Shown: positions 52,501 through 64,000 of the stretch, one piece after another
How positions within the stretch are numbered: the first letter of the stretch is position 1
Layout of the letters: the number at the start of each line of letters is the position of its first letter
DNA from: Lophius americanus
Taxonomy: Eukaryota; Chordata; Actinopteri; Lophiiformes; Lophiidae
DNA: 64,000 nucleotides
Direction: 5' to 3'
NCBI GenBank assembly: GCA_037951165.1
Contig: JBBDHG010000004.1
Location: 3,037,501-3,101,500 of the forward strand
The notes under the pieces: model-generated
What the model was told of the DNA's origin: nothing
What the model saw: only the letters and a program-made list of their open reading frames with translations
Database searches by the model: none
Program-made: the position numbers and the translations under genes

Positions 52501-53167
52501 AGACATTCAACCTACTTAATCATAAGTCTTACAAACAACATCAATATTCCTCTTCCTCCATATATTTCTCTTATAAGACATTTTCTAATGGGGGCCAATA
52601 AGCAGAGTTTTCATTATATGCAGGATCAGGTATTTGTGGATCTTTGGGTAAAATGTAATAAGCGGAGTCTGCAATGTAAGATGAAAGGTCTTTCTAAGTC
52701 ATAGTGGTTTATAACCTGGAACTGGGAACACACAGTTGATGAGATGTTGATTGAGTTTTTCCAACTATGTGAATATGCAAGATTTTTGCACATAAAAATG
52801 TAAGATACTGTGTTCAATACAAAAGTGGAAATGTAAAAATTTCCTTTTAGCCACTATCTATGTCTTTCCCCCCGGGTCTCCACCAACAGGAGGCAGAGAA
52901 ATATTTTGGTTTCATACACTCCATCGATTATGCCCTCTAACAAAGACAGATGGACAAATAGATAGAGAGAAAGAGAGGCAGAGAAAAAGCGAGGGAAAGG
53001 AAAAATGGTGGGGAGAAGAGGAGGGAGAAAAAATGACAGATATATGAGGACCACCGGCCAAAATGGCACATTTTCTTACCTCACCTCATGCACAATTATG
53101 ATTGGATAGCCCACTCCGAAGTAGATACAAGGATTGGAATTTAATGTTGGGTAAACTAAACGTTTTG

Positions 53168-53357
<190 letters not shown>

Positions 53358-53739
53358 TACTCCAGAGGGAAAATACTCATCAAGCTGGATTCAAGTTCCA
53401 AATAAATGCCGTTTACTCTGAATGAGTATGACGAGAGATGGAAACAGAGAGCAGCAGGACAGGAGGAGAAATGATAGATGGAGAAAGAGAGGGAGAAAGA
53501 GCTGGGTTGGTGTTAAGGTGATTAGTCTGGTGGGTTGGCGATAGAGAGAGTTGATCAATAACTTATCGATCTCCCACTGCGATTGTCAGGGGGGCAGTGA
53601 GAAAGAGAGGGGGGTGAAAGAAAGGATAGGGAGGGAGTCGGTCCTGGCTTGACTTTTAAAAATCCTTTACTCTGCAGATGACAAATAACCCATTAGATTG
53701 CAGGAGAGCTGGAAAATCTTGTAATCCCTTCCGCAGCGA

Positions 53740-53759
53740 ACACACACACAAACTCACTC

Positions 53760-53800
<41 letters not shown>

Positions 53801-53812
53801 CACACACACACT
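53740..53812. repeat. (CA)n microsatellite
   Basis: About 73 bp of CA repeats with AAAC and CTCA interruptions, complementary in sense to the (TG)n tract 400 bp to the left. Confidence 0.95.
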
Positions 53813-55723
53813 TACAAGCATATCTGTGCATTTTGTGAATGTTGTTTGTTTTTCAATTTTCAAAGAAGCATGGTAAAGGCCATTTTTAAACCATGGCTGC
53901 CTGCAAAAGAAAAATCATTTCTGGAAGTAGTGTGGAGGAACTATTGAGCTCAATGCAGGGAAGTTGCTTAGCAGACCATTACTTCAAAGAATTCCTCCAG
54001 GCTGAAATATTCATTGAAGCAAGTCTGACTCAATAGCAACTCAGCCTGAAGCCTTTTAAAGTGTTGGCAATTAGTCTATTAGAAACAGGTGACACATCTG
54101 AATGCAAAGAAAAGCAGGAAAAGAAGCAAAGCCTCCTATTTGCAATCTGTTTTTGTGAATTTGCTGGCTGTCCAAAAAGTCTAATGTGTCACTTCCAACA
54201 TCCAAAAGTCCCTGAAAGAAACTGCTTTGGAGCTACAGCGAGTCAATTATATCAAAATCAAAGATGATCCAGTGTTAATTATATTTTTGTGCAGTCAGAG
54301 TAATTATGATTTTGTATTTTTCACTAGTATTTATTGTTATTTCACAGTCAATTTAGTTAATTGACTTCCAGAGGGTGGGCTTGTTTCGAAGTAGCTTTAA
54401 TATTTGTTTAATATATTTAGTTTCTGTATCAGTTTTCCATAGTAGTAGTTTGAGTCAAATTAACAGTCTCATTAAAATGTGGGGGTATAGAAAAAGTCTT
54501 AAGAAGATGTAGATAAGGTAGTATCAGTAGTAGTAACTACCTTGCAGCAGGTGTTGTTGTCATGTCTTTGTCACCAGGAAAAAGGTCATGGTGTTACAAG
54601 GTTTGTCACTCCCTGGTGTAATCGGGATCATCCAGGGTCAGAATTTAGGGGCAAGAGGTCATATGACCCTCTGAAATAGCACAGACCCCAAAGGATGGAT
54701 ATCAGGGCAGCAGAGGGTGGAAAGGATTGTTATTGAAAAAGCCATCATTTTTTATTGTAAGCCCCCACACACCGGAAGTTTTTCACTACAGCGAGTGGGT
54801 TGTAGGTGTGTGACATTTGGGCAGCAAAATAAAAAAATGTTGTTTTTTGCCATCAATAACCGCCAGTGCTTTCTCTTCGCATAGACTAGATTTGAAAATA
54901 TCAGATTATGGTGGATTCTCATGTCTCAAACTACCATTATCTTTACAGCTCCTGACTTCAGTAGGAAATGGACAGGACTTTACATATGTGCTGGATGATT
55001 AATAGCTGTTGTGCAAAATTTAGGCATCTTTGTCCTGTCCATTCTCTCTGCACACGCTTGGCTGTCCATCCTTCATCCTACATCCATTACCTCATTTTCC
55101 TCTAATTTCTCCTCCTCCACCTGCATGGTTCTCTTCTTCTTATGTCCTTGTCTCCTGTATTCCACTATTCCCCCACCCATGCCTCCAATCTACCTGTTCA
55201 GAGAGGAGCGCCCCATCCCCCAGTGTCCTCACTGCCATGGAGTCTCTGAAATAAATGTAGAGATATTGACAAGCAATGGGCCTGGGAGGCATAGATCAGG
55301 AGGGGGAGAGAAGGAAACGGTCGGAAGGGTCTCCCTTTCAGGAGCTTACTTAGCTAGTTATCTCTTTATCGCCACACAGAAAATGTCAGGCAAAGTTGTA
55401 TCTAAAATGACCTCTATCATTTGATGCATTCCTACAACTTAGCGGTGAAGATAGGGTGGAGGAGATCAGTGATACTTTCACCATTGCCTCAAATACACAC
55501 ACACACACACGCACACACACAAAATTTTTCAAAAGCAAATATTCAAGAGTTTAAACATGTCGTATTCCAGCCTCCAACACTTTGTCCTATGTAAATTGTA
55601 TAAGGTGCTGCTAACAATGTACAAAGGGCCAGTTGGTCAATATGCCAATTGCATAGATGAGGGTATGGAAAGGGCAAATGATAGCCAATCAGTGAAGTGC
55701 TTCTACTGTATTGCAGCATGAGT

Positions 55724-55826
55724 TGACCCTTTGGCCTAGTTTCATGACACTCAGGCCAAAGGTCACCTCTGCTGGGGTCAGAGGGCAGTGCTATTCTGCT
55801 GGTCAGAGAGGCGTTGCTATGGTAAC
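55724..55826. promoter_or_regulatory. Nuclear-receptor and RFX-type site cluster
   Basis: TGACCCTTTGGCC (55724-55736) and GGCCAAAGGTCA (55754-55765) are inverted copies carrying the AGGTCA nuclear-receptor half-site with the AAAGGTCA extension. GTTGCTATGGTAAC at 55813-55826 fits the RFX X-box consensus almost fully. The order suggests a regulatory element of unknown target. Confidence 0.35.
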
Positions 55827-57467
55827 AGCGCTGGCCATTCAATGTGAGTCACTGTGGATGTACTGAGCTGTGATGTTACTAAACTTATTAAGCTGCGTTC
55901 AGAGGTAGCTCCTGCACATTTTTCATTATGAGGTTGTTGCTCGCAGATTCAATAACCAGGCAAATACGATTGTAGAAAAACAACAATGCTTCAGAAGTCT
56001 CTAATGAATCAGCGTCTCAACAGCTTAGTGTGGTGACCGTTTGACTATAGAACATTTTAAAATGGATTTGTTGAAAACAAATTTTTGACTCTTATGTTTT
56101 GTTTAACATTATCAGATATCACTGCTGACATTTCAAATGTTTTATATGTCTTTAAATGTACCTGTTTTTCGGTGATTGAACATAAACTACATTTGCACGT
56201 TTTGTGTTCCTAAGTAAAGATTATTACCGTTCTACACCACAAAATACTGTACTTTGATGTCCCTAATACAAATTAAGCCCTTGTGAAAGGGGCTATCCCG
56301 TTACCCTCATGCCACAATAATCCCCACTTGTCATGTGCATCTTTCAAAAACCTTCATTCTAAATAACCCGCTCGGGGGTTGGATTTCCTTGCTGTTACAC
56401 AGGACAAATGCTCAGCTACTCTGCTGCTACTCAGAATAAGAAATTCTGAGCAGTAGCAGACATTTTGACATATCATTTGTTGTAATAAATGTTAATTTTT
56501 ACATCATTCTATGTCGCTCTTGACTGAACTGTTTTTATTGAAAAATATGTTGCATAACCTTTAGTTATTCGTAAAAGTGCGGTTTGGTATGCAAAACTAT
56601 GTTAACCGTTAATGAGATTAAACTGACAAAGTATAGGAATTATGCAAAATTAGCTCCCACCTGAGCAATGACAACACTACAGAGTATGAATTACACCATA
56701 ATAACAGAACAATTAAATAATATAACGTTATAACAGCGCAATATCAGTACTGTCCCTTAAAACATACTTTGCTGCCAATATTTCTATACGTATAAGTGAC
56801 ATCATTAATGCAGCAGGCCTACTTTTAGTCACTGTTGATGGAAGGATTTGATTTTGTTGTATAGCTGCTTTTTTTTAATCAAGTAAATTATTTCAATACT
56901 TTTTTCATCACTCTATTAATACTTTCCATCCAATTAATATATAATTATTTATCTTTTATAAAATAAAGAGCTTGTACCGTTGATATGTAAAGTATATTTT
57001 GCACTTTTACAATAGCTTTAGGATGGCAGAACATTTACTGGAAAGAGGTTATGGAATATTTTTGAATGTTGATATTTATTTATCTATTACATCCTCTGAT
57101 AATCATAATTTTTGTGTAGGGGTGTCTTTATTTATATAAATGTATTCATGCAAATGTAACCCAACCTTTTGTAGAAGCACATCACTATTGAGTGCTGTAT
57201 TGCACCATCTTGTGGTGGTTGCACACACAGGTACCTAAATGTCTCCTTCAACACAGATTCTATTCAAACTCTTTAAATTTGTTGAGGTAATTTCATCCCA
57301 TGGAGATGATCTTACTTCTTAAGTGTCTTCTGTCTGTTTTAACTTGAGAAGAAAAATAACTAAAAATCCAAATTGAAGTCATTATCCAAAATTTCTGGAA
57401 ACTTGTTATGTTTTCAAGGTACGATGATTCATTTGATCAACTTCTGGCTTTCAATGATTTATTATAT

Positions 57468-57468
57468 A

Positions 57469-57500
<32 letters not shown>
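57468..57500. repeat. (TTA)n microsatellite
   Basis: Short perfect trinucleotide tract. Confidence 0.9.
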
Positions 57501-57501
<1 letters not shown>

Positions 57502-58215
57502 CACTATAGTGTTGGTTATGGTTAAATGGTAATTGCATACAACTTATGTATTATACAATACTTTAAGCGGATATTAATCTACTGGAAATGTGAAATAAAT
57601 GGACTGAAAAAAAGTAAATGCTTTCTAATAATTAACGTTCAATTTTAGAGAAATTGCAAATAATGCAAACAGTTATACTTTTCCACCAGCTTTCCGATAC
57701 ACACTCTTTTACCTGAGACAAAAGCAGGGAATTAAATATTTTGCATGCAGGATATTGTACTACTGTCACTCATAGTCATAAGAAGAGCTTCCACTGTGTT
57801 CCTGTTGTTCGTTATATCACATTTTACTCAATCTTTTCTCTTGCTTTGTCTCTCTATTTTTTCATATTCCTCCAGTTTCACCTTTTGCATTCTTTGTCTA
57901 ATCCAGTTTGATATTCTGTGAACTTTTTACATACTCTGTCTTCACGTCTCCTTTTTTGCTTCCTTCCTTTCTCCTTTTCCAATTTTGAATTATTTAACAC
58001 ACAGAAAAATAAAAAGGTCAGATTCAGTAAAAGAATTATTTGACAAAGAGAAAAATCAATAGACAAGGTGATATATGAATCTGATGAGAGAAACAGAGCA
58101 AGTTCTGGCCACTGCACAGGCTAAGCATCAGTTGTTGTTGAACAAGAGTTCCAGAAACACTGGCCTGAGGACAAATATCATTTTTAACACTGACTCTGAC
58201 ATAATCTTCTTGGTT

Positions 58216-58430
58216 CCTGTGGCTCAGGTGCTTGTCGACCCCTAATCAGAAGGCCAGCTGTTCGATCCCAGGTGTTTTAGCAAAGACTGTGAACATGAGT
58301 TTGCTCCCTGGGCGCTTCACAGAGACTTCCCACAGGGATGGGTCAAATGAAGAGAACTAATTTCACAATGTTGTGCATTCTATGCTGTAACAAAGTAATG
58401 ATAAAGGATATACATTAACAGATAATTTAT
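58216..58430 (+). mobile_element. tRNA-derived SINE
   Basis: Box A-like TGGCTCAGGTGCTTG (58219-58233) and box B GTTCGATCCCA (58260-58270) are at tRNA-like spacing. The body follows with GGGCGCTTCACAG (58310), GGGATGGGTCAAATG (58338) and AGAGAACTAATTTCACA, as in common fish SINEs, and an AT-rich end with GTAATGATAAAGGATA. It is better preserved than the other SINE pieces here. Confidence 0.65.
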
Positions 58431-59403
58431 TGTGTTTATGTTTTGCCCCCCAAATGTTTTTAGAATGCAGATACACCAGATTTTGGTTACTGCTGTGCTC
58501 AAAATCCCCCTTGCAAGCTCAGTTTTTGGACCCCACCATCATGAAAAGCAGTTACTACTCATCTCTGTAGGTGTGAATGGTTCTTTTTTTTTGGTCATAA
58601 GCTAATTATATTTCTCCAAATGCAGCTATTCGTAAAATTCTTCGATGCATTCCGTTTGATATGAATTGTTATAATTCATAAGGTTATACTTAAATATGTT
58701 GGGGTATGGCGTCTTAACATTTTATTCCATGTGCCCCTTTTTCATCTTTAGTAGCTTCCCCTCGAAGGGTCTGGAATCATGTCATTCTCTTTCAAAACTG
58801 CTAGAATTAATAAAATCCCTATAATAGTAAAATTGTTGCATAGTCGTCTCCCCTTCTTTTAAAAGTGAGACATAACATTATGACGAGTTTGTGTGAATAT
58901 TGAAATCAATTAATCTGATGTTTCCTGTGGCAATGTGGATTTACTCTCCTTTTTGAAGAAAAAAAAACTCCATATTAAAGATTTCTTAAAAACTAAGAAT
59001 GTTGACTCATATAGAGCATTGATTTCACGGGTGGCCTTGGTTAAGAGCGACCGCCAGTGGCATTGGCACTTGCTGAGAAAAATAATTTTGCGATGAGCGA
59101 AACATGTGCAGAGACAGCAAAGGAAAGGAAGGAGTGAGGCCATGAGAGTACAAACTTTAAATGTTAGAAACACATGATGTATCTGAAATTAATATCATTA
59201 TCACTGACACGTAGCCAATTGGAGTTGTGCTTAAAGTGAAAAAAAACAATTATTAAAATTTGAAAGAAGTCAAAGTCACCAAGAAATTATATTAGATCAT
59301 CAAGTTCTTCATGTCTCTATGTGCAAACTACCTCCACACTGAGAGAATGAAGTTAGTAGTTAGTCATGGCTGTGTCATAAATAACTTGCCAAACTGGTTT
59401 GAG

Positions 59404-59457
59404 ATATTGCCACAAAGCTCCGCTCTATCTATATTGCCACAAAGCTCCGCTCTATCT
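59404..59457. repeat. Perfect 27-bp tandem duplication
   Basis: The unit 59404-59430 (starting ATATTGCCACAAAGCTCCGC) is repeated exactly at 59431-59457. The absence of mismatches indicates a recent duplication. Confidence 0.95.
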
Positions 59458-61999
59458 TCTCTCCTAACCTGATTATTTGTTTCCAGTTGACAGTTATTGA
59501 ACTTTAATGGTATCTAGTTTGAATTGTGCTCTTTATGAACACATAATGCCTAGTGACTTTGTGTTAACTGGTCATTGCAGCCTAAAAGCAGCAGATGTTC
59601 AAACAGTTAACATCCTCAACAAAGTAAACTTATTAAAACTGTATTAGCCCTGAAGACACTTTTGGTTGGTAGAGGCAAGAACCAGTTCATACCAGCCAGT
59701 TCCTGTTTGAAAGTTGGGCTGTCTTCTTCCCTTACAGCCAAGCCAACTAGGTGTGTATAGATGTGTCCTGTAAAGAAAGGCTATGAAATAACCCAGATTT
59801 GTTTTTATGAGTGCTTTCAGCACTTATGTCCCACCAGTTGGTTGTGAGTTTGAAGACAAAGAGAATTTCTAGAGTATGTTTGATTATGAGATGGAGTTTC
59901 CCCAGCGGTGAGAGGGTGGCAGTCGGATAGACTTCAATGGGCATGTTGGTGAAGGGTACAGATGAAGAGGTGATGGGCATGTAAATAAGAATAAATGAAT
60001 TTGTATGAGTAGTTGTATATGTGCATGGCCGTGGGTTTGCTGTACACATGTAAATATACATATGTGTGTATGCCAATGGAAAAATGTAATTATGACTGAG
60101 ATTTTAAAAATATACTCTAAATCTGACTATATCAGAAATAATAGAATTCAACCTATTCTGATCAGTGATCATGCTCCAGTTTTCCCAATAGAAAACATGC
60201 GAACCCACATCCTCTCACTGACATAAGCGTGTTTGAAATTTTACTTGAAATATCATGTACATCATTAAATTGATTGAAAATGAACTGCTTTCTGTTGATC
60301 AAGTAATAAATGTATTAATCAAATAATTTTCTATTTTTATTTTTCTCTGATTATGATTTTTGTGTTTCTGTTGTCTTATAACTCATACATATGTCTGTGG
60401 TGGCGGAAGTAGAAATCACACAGCTCTCATCACAATGGAGGGAACGTCAGAGAGAGAGCTAGGTAATGAAATAACAAAACCTGATTACTCATTGGTTGAA
60501 TAGTGTTTATTAATTTCCTGTTTCTGTTTATTCTTATTAAATCTTAAAGGTTTGGAAGGAAGCCAGTGTTGTTGTTTTTCACTATGGCTTGGCAAGGATT
60601 CACAACCTTGATCCAGCCCACCTCTGTCAGCTGGATCATGTTCTGTATTTTCATCAGTCTGGTAGACCCAGAACCTAGGTCCACCATAACTAGGTTCTGG
60701 TGGACCAGATCACCTAGTTTTCAACCCGACTGACCTATGGATTAGGTTAGCAGCCTGAAGATTTTCTACGAAAGTGACCACGAGCTCCGTTGTCCATACA
60801 GTTTTATTCTTTGTCTGCAGTGTGCCGCCCCCCTTCTTGATCTTCAACAGGCGTGTCCCTGCCTGGCACCTCTTCTTCACTCCCCTGGACTTCAGCCGGA
60901 CATTTGCCCATGGAATGCAGGACCCTTCATGCACTCCAAATTTATGGCCATTTTAACCTGTTATCTGCATGCTGATCTGCTCCAAGGGTGGGGGTGTTTT
61001 AAGACCTTCTTCTCTTTGTTCATCACTTTGTGATCTATCTGACTCCATCTTATATCTACGGCTAAACTAACAGAAAATGCTATGCTACTCAGAAATCTAC
61101 CTAAAACTGCTTTACTCTACAATTTCCCCATTGTCTTACGGTGGCTATTAATGTCTTTCAATCATAACAACCTGGAGGATGTGCGCACGAGAGTGTAATT
61201 ACCAGGCCGAACGTGGGCCTTTCTCATTGGACCCTGAAGGGCCGGCGGGTTTGGACGTAAAAAATGGAAGGCCCACTTGGTTTGGGTCTGGCTCGATTAA
61301 TAGTCTCTCAGACTCAGGCCAGATTTGGACAAATATTTAGAAATGATGTTCTGGTTAAGGTCGGGCTGTGTCACGTCAGAGATTTCCACGGTCGGATTCG
61401 ATCACGATTGCCCAATTAACATGATGCTTTCAATATATCATAGTGATAACCCAGTAACTCTGTAACGGTAGAATAGAATTAATGGGTCTACGGTCTACGT
61501 CTCTGTGTTGGCTTATCTCATTTTTCAGTAATGTATGTTTTTTTAATGTGACATTACAATCTGCCCCTAAATGCAGCATGGGCTTTGTCTTACTTTTTTT
61601 AGCTGTAAATTCTCATGTAGTATCCAAGCTTAAATTTGGATACTTAGATTTTATTCTGCAAAGGAAGAGAGTCTGTCACACTCATCCAGTTTCGTGAACA
61701 GCATTTTATTTGCTTTTATTATGTTATTAATTGATGAGGCGACCCAACCGGAAAGGGTGCTCGGGGCAGTGGGAGAAAGATAGTTGGAGGAAAGGGATAG
61801 ACACAAAGAGGGTTGGGGGAACAAGAATGACAGTCTCAACATATGGAACAAACATCTACAATACAATCAACAAAAACAACAATAACAGCAACTATATATA
61901 CATTAATATGTTTACATATGCATACATTTCAGACAAACACACATCAACATCACATTCATAACAATATAACTTTGCGTTCACCTTATTGTGATTGTGTGC

Positions 62000-62075
62000 G
62001 TGCATGTGTATTTGTCTGCGTGTGTGTTTGTCTGTCTGTGTGTGTGTCTGTCTGTGAGTGTGTGAGTGAAAAAGA
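62000..62075. repeat. TG-rich imperfect microsatellite
   Basis: Interrupted TG repeats with TCTG and GCGTG variants, immediately before the GC-rich island at 62100-62470. Confidence 0.85.
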
Positions 62076-62099
62076 TTGTTGTTGGGTGTGGATTCAAGT

Positions 62100-62470
62100 G
62101 GGGGGATCACCACAAGCCACCATTGTACCCCACAGCCTCCCAGAGAATGAAGATGGCAAAAAAAGAAAGCACCCAAGAGCAGGCCAGCAGAAGGACGAGA
62201 TAAAGAGGACCCCCGGCCCGACCAGAGGTCAGCACCCCACAAAGAGTGAGCGGAAGACAAAGCCCCAAAACCCCGCCCACCTGAGATCCGGCCAGACCAC
62301 CGGCGCAAGGCCAGCCACGCAACGGAGTCCCCGGGATACCCAGCCCCAAGAGGGCAGACCGAGGCCCTACAGATGGAGCACCCACAGCGAAGTCCCATCT
62401 TGCATGGGACAGGAGAAAGCAGACCCCAGGCCCGGTCGGAGTTTGACCGCCCCCAAGTACAAGTAGGGCC
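62100..62470. other. GC-rich, CCC/GGG-rich island of unknown origin
   Basis: About 370 bp rich in CCCC, GGCCAG and CCCGG runs, in otherwise AT-rich DNA. Because it has few T-A-starting triplets, long frames stay open on both strands (207 residues plus, 193 and 148 minus) with Pro/Gln/Arg-rich translations and no domain. The composition resembles 5' or internal GC-rich parts of some fish retrotransposons, but I cannot name one. It is not called as a gene. Confidence 0.5.
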
Positions 62471-63028
62471 CACATCCCCCTAACCTTGTAATCGTAAGTC
62501 CTTTTAGTCCAAATTCGGAGCATATGAATTGACTCGAAGATATCTACTAGCACATGTAATATTTTACTCTAAAAGTTAATTTTTTACGCTACACTAGGTT
62601 CATTTTCTTCTTCTTTTTTTCTTCTTTTAAAATTTTTTTTTTTTTTTTTTTAAATTCCGGATATAACTCAAAAACTATTTCATGGATCAGACCTTAGTGC
62701 GAGGAAGAAGCAGTCGAAGCAGATTCAGAAAAAATTGCTAATAAAATATGCAGCAGGGATTTTCTGAATTTTTATTTATTACATTTAGTTAATTTACAAT
62801 CCTTTTTGTATGATCTTACACCTGCTACATTGATGACGTCTGACTGGTTGCAACTGACTGCTAAGTGAGTCCAGGCATGAGTTTAACCCTGAGGTCTGGG
62901 CTTCTCAATCCTGAGATGAAAAACATTAGTTTTCGGTTCTCTCCAGAGGTGTACGATTAGGTGCAGGGGCAGTTTTAACTTTTGTGGAGCACTGGACAAA
63001 CCTCCCTTTCAGATTTATAATTTTCACT

Positions 63029-63158
63029 TAGCCCTACGATGAACTGGCAACTTGTCCAGGGTGTATCCTGCCTCTCGCCAGATGTTAGCTGGGATAAGCT
63101 CCAGCCCACCGTGACCCTGAACAGGATAAGCGGTAGATAATGAATGAATGAATGAATT
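63029..63158 (+). mobile_element. L2-like LINE 3' tail
   Basis: CCTACGATGAACTGGCAACT, then TGTCCAGGGTGTATCCTGCC, then TCTCGCCAGATGTTAGCTGG, then GATAAGCTCCAGCCCACCGT, GACCCTGAACAGGATAAGCG and a (TGAA)n end. This is the classic terminal segment of L2-type fish retroposons and the best-preserved of the three copies here. Confidence 0.75.
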
Positions 63159-64000
63159 TTCACTTAATTTTATAGGAAAATAAAACCTAGGTTTTGTATA
63201 AAAACAATACATATCTATTTACTTATGTTTACTGGTTTGATCACATATTTGACTATGAAGTAGCTTAAAAAATATGCTCATAAAAGGATCCAATTTGTTT
63301 GTTATTGTCTAAATGAGCAGTCTTTGGTTTTGTTAAAATAAAGAGATAGACCATTACACAGGTATGTATGTGCAATTTAGCTTATTACTCTGTTTTATAT
63401 AGTAACTAATACATTATCAACAAATATCACAAATTCTGCAGGCTGTACACAAATTTTGTGGTCACCTCTACTTATAGCTTTGCCCCACCCTGGGCCTTTG
63501 TCACCCCATTAAGAGATTCTTAGGACTGCCTCTGCATTGAGCTCAAGATCTGGTCAATACGGAAAACTTACATGGAGTCACCTATTACTTAGTTTGTGCT
63601 AGAGATGTAATAATTTGCTGCAACCTACACATATCATGATGACGTGTAATTATATCCAATATTAGCTCATGTTAAACAGAAAACGGAATAGTACTCTACA
63701 AATAAGTGAGTATGATCAGTGAAGCTGGTTGGAGTGGGCGCCCATTTAGTTTGTGAGCAGACAGATTTCAAGGAGACGTAGGCGTAGCAGCAGGTAATTG
63801 AACGATCAGAACGTGATACGCTCCTCTCCGAACTTGCCTTGGGCTTTCTCCGGTGTGTCCTTCCTTCCCTACCTAATCTTGGACAATAAAGTAGGCTTCA
63901 ACTGTGCCTTCTGGGTCTACTTCTGCTTTTTGGATCCAAAAACTAAAAAAGCTTTTTGGTTTGCCAAAATACATAATTTCCGCCCTCCAAAACTTCCTTT

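Noticed and set aside
55011..55424. 137-residue plus-strand frame with a hydrophobic start
   Set aside because: Translation of a CT-rich stretch, no family resemblance and no promoter or splice support.
60668..60705. Interlocking inverted repeats (CCAGAACCTAG and GTCCACCA with complements) in pseudoknot order
   Set aside because: Arms are only 8-11 bp and partly share bases; too weak to claim a structured RNA.
61843..62473. 207-residue plus-strand and 193-residue minus-strand frames
   Set aside because: Both cover the same GC-rich and TG-repeat DNA, lack domains, and arise because the composition has few stop codons.
63720..63940. Possible LTR or gene 3' end with AATAAAG
   Set aside because: No TG..CA boundaries, no second LTR and no coding sequence within the window.

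Overview
The window is vertebrate nuclear DNA, most likely from a ray-finned (percomorph-like) fish. It is AT-rich and mostly non-coding, with GT-AG introns, many long microsatellites, and decayed copies of fish-type repeats (tRNA-derived SINEs, L2-like and RTE-like LINE ends, a piggyBac-like non-autonomous element). I see no operons, CRISPR arrays or structural RNA genes. Only two protein-coding genes can be supported; nearly all other open frames are chance or low-complexity frames. Layout: 1-19.4 kb is the gene-poor 5' flank of lingo3. 19.47-21.60 kb is lingo3 on the + strand: a 622-residue LRR/Ig single-pass membrane protein in three coding exons. 21.6-37.3 kb is the convergent intergenic region plus both 3' UTRs, with a THAP-domain relic, LINE/SINE fragments and an inverted-repeat element. 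37.34-47.22 kb is onecut3 on the - strand: two coding exons split by an 8,458-nt intron and encoding a 475-residue CUT-homeodomain factor. 47.2-64 kb is onecut3 upstream DNA, with a CpG-rich promoter zone, an enhancer-like block near 49.1-49.5 kb, then repeats. The paralogue calls rest on sequence and on context. The lingo gene has a LINGO3-type membrane and tail region. The onecut protein has the ONECUT3-type RRRC homeodomain end and an STFSKA C-terminus. In human, LINGO3 and ONECUT3 are both at 19p13.3 and also convergent. The two genes are not a pathway: one is a neuronal adhesion/signalling membrane protein, the other a nuclear transcription factor; they appear to be linked by ancestral synteny. 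I found no new multi-gene system. The observations most worth following are: two short coding introns, both exactly 130 nt, in a gene family whose coding region is normally uninterrupted; a dense cluster of Onecut-type sites (ATCGAT/ATTGAT) inside the onecut3 intron and near its promoter, suggesting autoregulation; perfect hairpins in the onecut3 intron and just past its stop; a 1,010-bp piggyBac-like element with TTAA duplications; and a THAP-domain fragment.
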